From: M55B129 sp034189085
GTDB taxonomy: Bacteria > Bacillota > Dethiobacteria > DTU022
NCBI GenBank assembly: GCA_034189085.1
Contig: JAXHVH010000048.1
Coordinates: forward strand, 1-13,319
Direction of reading: 5' to 3'
Length of the DNA stretch: 13,319 nt
Shown here: one piece after another, positions 1 through 6,545 of the stretch
Layout of the letters: every line of letters starts with the position of its first letter
Numbering within the stretch: position 1 is the first letter of the stretch
Position numbers and translations under genes: made by a program
The notes under the pieces: generated by a model
The model's database searches: none
What the model was told of the DNA's origin: nothing
What the model saw: only the letters and a program-made list of their open reading frames with translations

Positions 1-271
1 ACTTCCCCGGGTAGAACGTTAACTTTCATCCCATCTACCCGCCGCTTTTACTGTGTGGGGTTCGGGCAGTGTCGGACTTAGTTTTGTTAAGCAAACTCAT
101 CCGCCCCTGTTCAGCCTCGTAGGCGGTTCTTGTTCATCGGGCCGGGATTTTGCCTCCGGCTCCCTTCAGATTCCGCCTCGCAGCGGACACTTTGCCTTCA
201 GCTAGTGGTTCCCACTGCCAGGCTCACAGCGGACTTTCACCGCCAGGTTAACGCCCATGCCCCGGGCGCAC
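1..271 (-). mobile_element. Group IIC intron, 5' portion (domain I onward), cut by window edge
   Basis: Read on the minus strand, this begins with the group II 5' boundary GTGCG at 271. It then carries stretches I recognise from the IIC intron class (recalled from the Oceanobacillus iheyensis intron): GGTGAAAGTCCGC near 240-228, GTGTCCGCTGCGAGGCGGAA around 189-170, the GATGAGTTTGCTTAACAAAA segment around 102-83, and CTACCCGGGGAAGT at the left edge. These fit a folded ribozyme from domain I up to about domain III. The domain IV open reading frame for the reverse transcriptase/maturase and domains V-VI would lie left of the window. The intron sits 5 bases behind a terminator stem, which is the known insertion habit of class C introns. 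Short open frames here are not genes. The class is firm from sequence signature; the domain limits are inferred. Confidence 0.9.
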
Positions 272-306
272 AATTAAAAGAGAGGCAGGTAGTCCCACCT
301 CTCTTT
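272..306 (-). terminator. Rho-independent terminator of the small secreted-protein gene, intron target
   Basis: On the minus strand AAAGAGAGG (306-298) pairs perfectly with CCTCTCTTT (285-277) around a 12-base loop, followed by TTTTAATT. It lies 34 bases after the stop codon of the gene at 341-775. The group II intron begins at base 271, immediately after the T-rich tail. Confidence 0.85.
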
Positions 307-340
307 GTCATTGATAACAATTTTTAATTCTATGCCCCAT

Positions 341-775
341 TTAGAAAAGATCCCACCAGCCGGAAGATGGTTTTGGTTCCTGAGGCATATTTTCCATCGA
401 AAATCTTTCAGTTATATCAGTTCTCCCGTTAACAGTCATATCTTCCATAAGGTAACCGTGAGAATAGGGGCTGCTCATATCTATGTATCGCTTCGTCTCA
501 CCCGAGGTAACAGAAACCTGCTGTTCAATATTGAAATAATTTCCTACATGTTCTTCATCATTGCTGTCATTAGAGGGCCCGTTTGCCGCTTCATAACCCA
601 TCGCCAGCGATCCTTCGCTGCCGGAATCTGAAAAAATACCAACCGCCCATATTTGATCACTCACAGGCTCATATTTATTATTTACCATTATCAGGTTATC
701 TGTCACAGTAAAACCCGTTGTCCAAAAAACAAGAAGTAAAATGATCAAAACCGGCAACAACCCCGATCGTCTCAT
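341..775 (-). CDS. Small secreted protein, unknown family
   Basis: This encodes 144 residues and I do not recognise the family. Residues 1-25 form an N-terminal signal peptide: Arg-Arg at positions 2-3, then a hydrophobic stretch (LLPVLIILLLVFW) and a TTG-F-type cleavage region. There is no lipobox cysteine, so the product is probably exported and soluble, or kept by its signal anchor. The mature part is acidic, rich in Ser, Asn and Asp, and ends in an aromatic GWWDLF tail. The start is supported by a GGGGGG run six bases upstream of ATG. The gene has its own promoter (814-842) and its own terminator (272-306), so it is a single-gene unit. The amidase upstream is on the same strand, but 92 bases and this promoter separate them. 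It could be a species-specific envelope or sporulation-associated protein; nothing in the sequence decides this. Confidence 0.75.
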   Translation of the reverse strand: MRRSGLLPVLIILLLVFWTTGFTVTDNLIMVNNKYEPVSDQIWAVGIFSDSGSEGSLAMGYEAANGPSNDSNDEEHVGNYFNIEQQVSVTSGETKRYIDMSSPYSHGYLMEDMTVNGRTDITERFSMENMPQEPKPSSGWWDLF

Positions 776-813
776 TAAACATCCCCCCTATGAATACAAA
801 TAACACTGTTAAA

Positions 814-842
814 GAAATAACACAAACCAATAATATTGTCAA
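814..842 (-). promoter_or_regulatory. Sigma-A-type promoter for the small secreted-protein gene
   Basis: The minus strand has a perfect -35 box TTGACA (842-837), a 17-base spacer and TATTTC (819-814) as a weaker -10 box. It lies about 40 bases upstream of the ATG at 775. Confidence 0.55.
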
Positions 843-867
843 AAGAGATTACGCCGCTATTCCATTA

Positions 868-1788
868 TTAGATGACAATACCTTCCCATACTGAAGCGGC
901 AGGATCACCAAGAACAACTCTCGGCATCTCTACACGGGCAGTCTTCTGAGGATCTACGATCTGGCACACTTTCAGATCACCCACAGCGCTGATCAACATT
1001 GCCGCTTCCGCGATTTGCATGCCCGTTTTATTTACCACCAGATCGATCATGTCATCAAGGGCTTGCTGGGCGGCCTCATCCAGGCTGGGTCCGTGGCCGA
1101 TGGTAATAAAACGATCCTTTAGCTCGACTACAGGCCGGAGAGGCTTATACTCAGGGGCCTTTACCAGCCCAAGTTTGATCTTGACAAGTGCAGGAATTTC
1201 CACCCCGCAAATAACTACCTCGCCATCACCCATACCGGCATGAACATCTCCCAGGGCAAGCAACCCGCCTTCTTTTCTAACCAGGAAATAGAGCCTCGAT
1301 CCTTCGGTGATCACCGTGGCATCCATGTTGCCCCCGTGATCACCGATTTCACCACAGGGAATTGTTTTCTCTTCAGTTGCCACACCAATAACCCCAATCA
1401 TTGGCCATATTGGAAAAGAAAGAGAAGGATTGAACTGAAATTTTGTTCCATCAACTGGTATCACCTTAGTCGTAGGCGAGCTAAACCTGCTTCCAAAGGC
1501 TCCCTCTCCGGGAATGGTCACCATGAATCCACGGTCACCGAGTACAATATTTTCTATATCTACAACCAGGAGGTCTCCCGGCTTGGCTCCTTTTACGGCA
1601 ACCGGGCCGGTAGCTGGATTAACCCGGGAAAAATCGACTTCTGAAATTAGATCTTCTTCACTTTCCAGCTGACCGGTGAAACAGTCATGGGTCTCCACTT
1701 CAATAACTTCACCCGGCGATACTTCAGCTACCGGCTTTAAATCAGGACTGAACCGGTAAGTGATTTTCCCCCTCGTGATGCGCAGCAT
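868..1788 (-). CDS. Acetamidase/formamidase family amide hydrolase
   Basis: This 306-residue protein has the full length of the acetamidase/formamidase (FmdA/AmdA) family, cytoplasmic enzymes that hydrolyse small aliphatic amides to the acid and ammonia. Family blocks are visible in order: VETHDCFTGQ at 31-40, KPGDLLVVDIENI at 69-81, GDHGGNMD at 149-156 and GDVHAGMGDGE at 180-190, the last two carrying acidic and histidine residues of the metal-dependent active site. The ATG overlaps the stop of the upstream livM remnant (TGATG at 1790-1786), and AAAGGAGG lies just before it, so translation was coupled to the permease. Permeases of the LivHM type are known partners of such amidases, for example beside fmdA in Methylophilus. 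No frame damage is visible in this gene. The substrate (acetamide, formamide or another amide) cannot be told from sequence. Confidence 0.92.
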   Translation of the reverse strand: MLRITRGKITYRFSPDLKPVAEVSPGEVIEVETHDCFTGQLESEEDLISEVDFSRVNPATGPVAVKGAKPGDLLVVDIENIVLGDRGFMVTIPGEGAFGSRFSSPTTKVIPVDGTKFQFNPSLSFPIWPMIGVIGVATEEKTIPCGEIGDHGGNMDATVITEGSRLYFLVRKEGGLLALGDVHAGMGDGEVVICGVEIPALVKIKLGLVKAPEYKPLRPVVELKDRFITIGHGPSLDEAAQQALDDMIDLVVNKTGMQIAEAAMLISAVGDLKVCQIVDPQKTARVEMPRVVLGDPAASVWEGIVI

Positions 1789-2077
1789 CAGTATTCCTCC
1801 TTTTCAATGAACAATTTAATAACCGACGACTTTTTAGTGAGCAATCCCTGGGGTCGTGTTAAAATGGTACTCGTTAAAATCAATCCCACGAAAAGCATTC
1901 TGATAAAACCGATCTGGGTAGCCATGCTTGCGGGTACCATGTCAGAAATGAAATCACTGCCAATCCATACTGCCCATACCAGAAATGCACCCAGAATAAC
2001 TCCCCTATATTAAGGGCAAGAGCCATAATCCCGTAGAAACCTGCCATAACCAGATATGAAAAAAAATAATTAACCAT
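1788..2077 (-). pseudogene. livM: livM-type ABC permease with internal deletion and frame change
   Basis: The minus strand starts at ATG 2077 with a typical LivM N-terminus (MVNYFFSYLVMAG, then YGIMALALN), the first membrane segment. Near 2013-2005 the open frame loses similarity. A different frame takes over, reading GVILGAFLVWAVWIGSDF and ending in ILTRPQGLLTKK plus a short tail to the TGA at 1788. That second part is the characteristic LivM C-terminus. Intact LivM proteins have about 300 residues or more, so roughly 200 or more central residues are missing and the two ends are out of frame. No functional permease can result. The remnant overlaps the amidase start, so ribosomes that finish in the second frame would still feed the amidase. 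It belongs with the livH remnant upstream. Confidence 0.88.
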
Positions 2078-2156
2078 TGAAACCTTTTGACCTCTTTCCA
2101 GCAAAGTTCAGTTCAACCCTGTAGTATTCACAAGTCCCATCTAAAATAAAAATTAC

Positions 2157-2705
2157 CTACTGTTTAAGGTTAAATTTTGGCTTCCCAAACAAGCCCTGAG
2201 GTTTTAACAGCAGAATTACTATGACAAATATGAAAGCGATTGCCGGTTTATAAACTGAAATATTGGCCTGCAGTTGCATGGCAGTGGCCAAATTCTGCAA
2301 CAGTCCTGTGACCATTTCTCCGGCAATCCCTACGGTCATACCGGCAATCATCGCCCCCCAGAAACTGCCTACGCCTCCCATAATTACTGCGACAAACAGG
2401 GTGATCATGAAGTTCCAGCCCATAGACGGATTGAGCTGCACCTGTATGCCATAGAGAGTCCCACCAACTCCTGCCAGTAAGCCGCAGATAATCCATGTCC
2501 ACATGATTACCCGCGAAGGGCGCATACCGGATGCTTGAGCCAACATCTTATTATCAGAAACAGCTCGCAGTGATTTACCAGTTTTCGTATGCTTGAGAAA
2601 ATAAAATACCATTGCCACAAGGAAAAGAACACAGATCAGGATAAACAATTCATCAATCTTCATGCTTATACCCAGACCCAGATCCCTGCTCAGCTGCGAT
2701 CTTTC
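2157..2705 (-). pseudogene. livH: livH-type ABC permease, N-terminally truncated
   Basis: The open frame encodes the C-terminal part of a branched-chain-amino-acid/amide/urea-type ABC permease (LivH family). It contains about five hydrophobic segments, the HTKTGKSLRAVSDNKMLAQASGM loop contacting the ATPase, the MGGVGSFWGAMIAG segment and the terminal LLLKPQGLFGK. Family members have about 290 residues; only about 183 are open here. Coding-like residues (SRDLGLGIS) continue upstream of the first ATG (2663) to a stop at 2708, with no ribosome binding site, so that ATG is not a native start and about 110 N-terminal residues were lost. The next gene is livM-like and also broken. No ATPase (LivG/LivF) or amide-binding protein gene is present in the window, so import by this system is not expected. 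Confidence 0.87.
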
Positions 2706-2730
2706 TTACATCTTGAATTTTCCTGTCTTC

Positions 2731-2759
2731 TTACTCGGTACTCATAAGCCTGCTATAAT
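2731..2759 (+). promoter_or_regulatory. Candidate promoter for the universal stress protein run
   Basis: TTACTC (2731-2736), a 17-base spacer and a perfect TATAAT (2754-2759) lie on the plus strand. It would give a leader of about 170 bases before uspA that contains the inverted repeat at 2855-2892. No closer promoter with good boxes was seen. Confidence 0.4.
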
Positions 2760-2854
2760 TTATATTACTTTTGGGACTAATTACAATTTTCACGGAGTAT
2801 TGAGACTCCAGCATTTAATGAACAACTGCTTTATGCTAAAATAAAAAAAACTGA

Positions 2855-2892
2855 CCGATTAAATTCAGAATGGTTCTTCTTTGTTTAATCGG
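2855..2892. repeat. Inverted repeat in the leader of the universal stress protein gene
   Basis: CCGATTAAA (2855-2863) and TTTAATCGG (2884-2892) are perfect 9-base arms around a 20-base spacer. On the minus strand the arm is followed by TCAGTTTTTTTTATTTT, so it could act as a weak terminator in that direction. Its position just upstream of the plus-strand start at 2933 also suits an operator. The choice is open. Confidence 0.4.
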
Positions 2893-2932
2893 AAGGTTAA
2901 TTTAAATTAGATTAGATTAAAGAGGGACAGCA

Positions 2933-3397
2933 ATGAAAATACTGGTGTGCACAGACGGTTCGGAACAAAGCCAAAAAGCACTCGCTAAAGCATCCACCCT
3001 CGCTGAAGGATGTAGAACAAAAGAAGTGGGGTTGATTCATGTTTGTGAAGGCAAACTGGATCCCCGTTATTTTTCAGCCTGGGGTGGTAAAACTGACACA
3101 GTCACGGAAGAGGATATAGCTTATCTGAAAAAAAGGTATCAAAAGGAAAAGGAAAAGGGTAAAAAAATTTTACAGGCAGCAGTCGAATTCTTTCAGGACA
3201 GGGGTATAGCAACAAAAGCTATCCTGGAAGAAGGGCAACCATCTCTGGCTATTATCAAAATCGCTTCCGAAGAAGAATATGATACGATTGTCATCGGCAG
3301 CAGAGGCCTCAGCGGTCTAAAAAAATTATTCCTGGGCAGTGTCAGCAGCGCCGTTCTTCAGGAAGCAAAAGACTGTACCGTGGTTGTGGTGAAGTAA
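2933..3397 (+). CDS. Universal stress protein (UspA family), ATP-binding type
   Basis: This encodes a complete single-domain Usp of 154 residues. The N-terminus MKILVCTDGS carries the Asp-8 of the nucleotide pocket, and the C-terminal half shows the full ATP-binding signature G-x2-G-x9-G-S (G122, G125, G135, S136), so it belongs to the nucleotide-binding branch. Residues 60-80 form a charged helical insert rich in Lys and Glu, common in clostridial members. Such cytoplasmic proteins accumulate under stress or energy limitation; the partner here is unknown. The ATG follows an AGAGGG ribosome binding site. It is the first gene of a plus-strand run: the TrmO-like gene begins 45 bases after its stop with no terminator between, so they are probably co-transcribed. 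Confidence 0.93.
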   Translation: MKILVCTDGSEQSQKALAKASTLAEGCRTKEVGLIHVCEGKLDPRYFSAWGGKTDTVTEEDIAYLKKRYQKEKEKGKKILQAAVEFFQDRGIATKAILEEGQPSLAIIKIASEEEYDTIVIGSRGLSGLKKLFLGSVSSAVLQEAKDCTVVVVK

Positions 3398-3442
3398 AAA
3401 GCCGGAAGGAGAAATACCAGATTAGACAATGAAAATAAGGAG

Positions 3443-3965
3443 ATGCCAAGATTAGAACTTAAACTAACTCCGGTAGGAACCGTAAAAAACGATCAAAAAG
3501 AACCGGGTCTGATCGCTGAATCAGGTGGTTTGAAATGGCAAACCGAAAATGATAACCCTGCCCTGCGCGGCAAGGTATCCGACCGAAGTGGTCATTGATC
3601 CGGAATATAATAATTGTCTTGACGGCATAGAAGGGTTTTCCCATCTCCTGGTTCTTTACTGGGCTCACCTGGTCAGCCATGAAGGGCGTTTATTGCTCAA
3701 AGTTCACCCCATGGAACGAAAGGATTTACCCTTAACAGGTATATTCGCAACCTGCAGCCCGGCCAGGCCCAATCCTATTTGCGCCATTGTGGTTCGCCTG
3801 CTGAAACGTGAAGGGGACATCCTTAAAGTACAGGGATTCGATGCTGTAGATGGCAGCCCAATCCTGGATCTAAAACCTTACAACCCCGGTTATTATCCGA
3901 TAGACGAAATCAGGGTAGCTGACTGGATAGAACAGATTTATCGCGAGAGAAAAGGAGAAATATAG
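3443..3965 (+). pseudogene. trmO: TrmO-like (YaeB/TsaA, UPF0066) protein, frameshifted
   Basis: Two frames together give one TrmO-type protein. The first starts at ATG 3443 and reads MPRLELKLTPVGTVKNDQKE onward to KVSD, then hits TGA at 3596-3598. The second continues with EVVIDPEYNNCLDGIEGF to a stop at 3965. The switch lies between about 3577 and 3590 and needs one base skipped (one extra C in GACCGAAGTG would explain it). Relatives bind S-adenosylmethionine; E. coli TrmO N6-methylates t6A37 of tRNA. The conserved core is FSHLLVLYWAH, then FATCSPARPNPIC, then LDLKPYNPGYYP. In TrmO the middle block is normally RSPxRPNPIG, so this protein carries Cys in place of that Arg and of the following Gly. 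AAGGAG abuts the ATG, which is unusually close. The shift may be a real mutation or a sequence error. Confidence 0.82.
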
Positions 3966-4042
3966 TGAGCATTTTTATCTAATAGGTACAGAAGGTGTGG
4001 ATTCATTTCCTATTGAGATCTCTCATTCAGGGGGAATGTGAA

Positions 4043-4510
4043 ATGGAACCCAAAAAAGATGAAACCGATGAAGCAAAAAAAATACTGGCCAGAAATGAAC
4101 TGGTTAAAAACGGCTATTCAGAGATCGTAATTGATCATTGGTTAAATCCAAGGAATCTGGGTAAGATGCAAAACCATAACGGTTTTTCCGGCAAAATCAG
4201 CAGTTCCTGCGGGGACTCAATGTGGGTATGGTTGAAAATCGAGAACGGGACCGTAAAAAATGCCACCTTCTTAAGTGATATCTGCATTGGTACCGTTTCT
4301 GCCGGCAGTATGATGACGGAAATGATAAAAGGAAAAGAAATTAGTAAAATCCTGACACTTTCAGCCCATGATATTTTAACAGAGCTCGGCGGCCTGCCAG
4401 CCCAATATGAACACTGCGCCGAACTGGCCAAGAAAACTTTAAAATTTGCCATCGCCGATTACAACGCCTACAAAGCGGCTCCCTGGAAAAAGATGTATGA
4501 ACAGAGATAA
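4043..4510 (+). CDS. IscU/NifU-like iron-sulfur cluster scaffold protein
   Basis: The 155-residue protein matches the IscU/NifU N-terminal fold: WLNPRNLGKM at 33-42, SSCGDSMWVWLKI at 54-66, DICIGTVSAGSMMTEMIKG at 79-97, and LPAQYEHCAELA at 118-129. The three cluster-binding cysteines (C56, C81, C125) and the Asp after the first (D58) are all kept, so scaffold function is plausible. The cluster-release motif LPPVK is changed to LPAQY, as in some divergent anaerobe members. An N-terminal extension of about 25 charged residues precedes the fold. The start at ATG 4043 is chosen over an in-frame ATG at 3995 because CAGGGGGAATG sits just upstream of it. It lies 77 bases after the TrmO-like gene and 54 before the small membrane protein. 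No cysteine desulfurase gene is near, so its sulfur donor is elsewhere. Confidence 0.87.
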   Translation: MEPKKDETDEAKKILARNELVKNGYSEIVIDHWLNPRNLGKMQNHNGFSGKISSSCGDSMWVWLKIENGTVKNATFLSDICIGTVSAGSMMTEMIKGKEISKILTLSAHDILTELGGLPAQYEHCAELAKKTLKFAIADYNAYKAAPWKKMYEQR

Positions 4511-4564
4511 GGGCATCTCCGTTTTCATGTGGACCGACTTAAATTGAGAAGGAGGATTTTTATT

Positions 4565-4672
4565 ATGGCCCGTCATGCTAAAAAAAGCAAAAATAGCAGC
4601 AAAACACCCTGGGTTGTGCTAATTACGCTCTGCCTTATCGCTTTCATAGTCGGTTATTTATTATCCAGCTGA
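4565..4672 (+). CDS. Small single-pass membrane protein, 35 residues
   Basis: A strong ribosome binding site AAGGAGG (4549-4555) lies nine bases before ATG 4565. The frame encodes a basic, Ser/Asn/Lys-rich N-terminus (MARHAKKSKNSSKTP) followed by one hydrophobic helix (WVVLITLCLIAFIVGYLL) and a stop at 4672. The charge pattern predicts the N-terminus inside the cell. It is last in the plus-strand run and is followed after about 20 bases by the terminator at 4692-4725. I recognise no family. Length, ribosome site and terminator position make it a likely real gene despite its size. Confidence 0.68.
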   Translation: MARHAKKSKNSSKTPWVVLITLCLIAFIVGYLLSS

Positions 4673-4691
4673 GGCAAATATATTTCAGGTG

Positions 4692-4725
4692 AAAAAAGGG
4701 AACGGTTAAAGCCGTCCCCTTTTTT
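4692..4725. terminator. Bidirectional rho-independent terminator
   Basis: AAAAAAGGG (4692-4700) pairs with CCCTTTTTT (4717-4725), and ACGG (4702-4705) with CCGT (4712-4715), with one mismatch between and a six-base loop. T-runs on both strands let it end the plus-strand run after 4672 and the radical SAM gene that stops at 4767 from the other side. Confidence 0.9.
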
Positions 4726-4766
4726 ATCAAAAATAGTTGATTTCACATTGAAAACCTTCCGAAAAT

Positions 4767-6545
4767 TTACCTCCTGTTGAACAAGAGCTCAATATGAGGC
4801 ATTTTAAATCTGTCTTTAATATTTGCCGGTATAAATTTTCGGGCCTGATTTTCGGCCGCGATAACTATCTGCATGCGTCGAGCTTTATCTCCGAGCTTTT
4901 CCATTTGTTTCCAAAACAAAGTGGCTGTCTTCTCTGAAGCGAATCGTAAACCTTCCATGTTTACCACCAGTTCGCTGTAATGGTTGGGTAGATTTTTTTT
5001 CAGGCTGCGCTTCAGTTCTTTCAAGTGCAGGTTGCCGACCAGTCCACGCAGTTTCAGGTATATGACTCCCTTTTGTTCCACCAGGGAAATACGCAATGGC
5101 AAAAGCTTTTCCCCAATTTTATTTTGTTCGGTTTCAGGAACTTTCAACAGGCGATAGAAAAGCGTTTCCGGCCTGGGCTCAGTTTCCTGGAGCCGTTCCA
5201 GGAAACTGTAGTACCAATGGTTGCGAAAATCAAAGTGCCTGGTTAATCCCCAGCCAATTCCACGATATAAAGCAGATGCCCATCCCGTACGCCTGACATT
5301 CTGGAAAATGTAGCGCAGGGAATAAAATTTCTTCATCGCTTTAATGGTTTCCAATTGCAAATCCAGAGCAGAAAGAAGAACTGGTTTGTATACGGCATGG
5401 TGACCGTCATAGAGAGACCAGTCTCCGGTGAGAATCCTCCCTTCTTCTTCCAACTTCTTGTAAAAAGGAGTGCCCGGAAGGGGAGTTAGAATCATAAATT
5501 GGATACTATCGATGTGCGCCTTCAGGGCATAATTTGTTGTTTCCCTGATCGTATCAGCTGTATCACCATCCCCTCCAAAGACAAACATTCCATGGATCCT
5601 GATCCCGTGAGCATGAAAACGATTAATTGCCCATTCAATATCGTCCACCGTCTGCTGCTTGTTATAACTTTTCAACGTTTCCGGGTTGATCGATTCAAAA
5701 CCAATATAGACAATCCCGCATCCGGAACGTCTCATCAAATCAAGCAGTTCTTCATCCCGGGCTGCATCAGCACGAACCTGGGCCCCCCAGCTCTTGAGTT
5801 TAATCCCACGGTCGATTATTTCTCTCAACAATTCTTTACTGCGTTTCAGATCGGCAGTGAAATTGTCATCACAGAAAAATATCGGTCTACCCGAATAAAG
5901 GGCAAGCTCTGTTAAAACACTCTCCGTGGATCTAAAACGGTAGCGCCGGCCAAACATCTGGGTAACACAGCAGAATGTGCAGTTAAAGGGACATCCCCTG
6001 GAAGTCATCACCGGGATGCTGCGCAGGGAAGAAAAACAATTCAGAAGCGACAGATCTGGTATGGGCACGCTGTCCATATTCACTGCTTCACATGACGGTG
6101 GATTATAAACCGGGCTGCCGTTCTCCCAGTAGGCTACTCCAGGGATATCAACCGGTAGAGAACCTGCCTCGATGGAACGGACCAGGGGAAGAAAACTGTA
6201 CTCGGCTTCGGCCGTGACCACATAATCAGCAAAATGGATGGCTTCTTCAGGCTCAAAAGTGGCATGAATACCCCCAATTATAACGGGGATCCCTTTTGTT
6301 TGAAGCACACCGGCAATACGATAAGCTTCCCGGCAGGTAGCCGTGGTGGTGGAAATGCCGATCAGGTCGGCATCAAATATTTCCGGCCAGGGCAACGACT
6401 CTCCCTTCCCCAAATAAATACTAACCTGGTATCCTGCATCCTTAAGCTGGGTTCCCAGGATGGGCAATCCTAAACGCGGCATCCTGACATGCTTATAAAC
6501 ATGGTCTTCTTTCGACTGCGGTTCAATCAGAACTACCTTTTTCAA
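4767..6545 (-). CDS. B12-binding-type radical SAM protein with STAS-like C-terminal region
   Basis: 592 residues. Residues 1-130 form a Rossmann-type B12-binding fold (MKKVVLIEPQ, RMPRLGLPILGTQL, DLIGISTTTAT, IPVIIGGIHATFEP), lacking the DxHxxG motif of base-off B12 proteins. The radical SAM domain follows, with the cluster motif C185-x3-C189-x2-C192 (RGCPFNCTFC), the IFFCDDNFTAD strand and the IVYIGFESINPETLKSYNK motif of BchE-like class B enzymes. Such enzymes do radical methylations or rearrangements; the substrate is unknown. About residues 380-480 are a family-type helical extension. Residues 482-592 are unusual: alternating strands and helices (GVIYLKLRG, SELVVNMEGLRFAS, MQIVIAAENQA) resemble a STAS/SpoIIAA domain. 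The start is TTG 6545 with AAAGGGAG eight bases upstream. It is a lone gene ending at a shared terminator. The radical SAM call is firm; the C-terminal call is tentative. Confidence 0.93.
   Translation of the reverse strand: MKKVVLIEPQSKEDHVYKHVRMPRLGLPILGTQLKDAGYQVSIYLGKGESLPWPEIFDADLIGISTTTATCREAYRIAGVLQTKGIPVIIGGIHATFEPEEAIHFADYVVTAEAEYSFLPLVRSIEAGSLPVDIPGVAYWENGSPVYNPPSCEAVNMDSVPIPDLSLLNCFSSLRSIPVMTSRGCPFNCTFCCVTQMFGRRYRFRSTESVLTELALYSGRPIFFCDDNFTADLKRSKELLREIIDRGIKLKSWGAQVRADAARDEELLDLMRRSGCGIVYIGFESINPETLKSYNKQQTVDDIEWAINRFHAHGIRIHGMFVFGGDGDTADTIRETTNYALKAHIDSIQFMILTPLPGTPFYKKLEEEGRILTGDWSLYDGHHAVYKPVLLSALDLQLETIKAMKKFYSLRYIFQNVRRTGWASALYRGIGWGLTRHFDFRNHWYYSFLERLQETEPRPETLFYRLLKVPETEQNKIGEKLLPLRISLVEQKGVIYLKLRGLVGNLHLKELKRSLKKNLPNHYSELVVNMEGLRFASEKTATLFWKQMEKLGDKARRMQIVIAAENQARKFIPANIKDRFKMPHIELLFNRR

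Noticed and set aside
130..327. A 65-codon open frame on the plus strand (ending VIDNNF)
   Set aside because: It is antisense to the group II intron ribozyme and crosses its terminator. Translations of this intron region recur as false proteins; there is no ribosome site or protein-like pattern.
3549..3965. Start of the TrmO-like gene at ATG 3549
   Set aside because: No ribosome site precedes it, and the conserved N-terminal strand (ELKLTPVGTVKND) lies upstream in another frame, so the true start is at 3443.
3995..4042. Longer start for the IscU-like protein at 3995
   Set aside because: The extra 16 residues (MWIHFLLRSLIQGECE) are unlike the family and have no ribosome site; the GGGGG before 4043 fits better.
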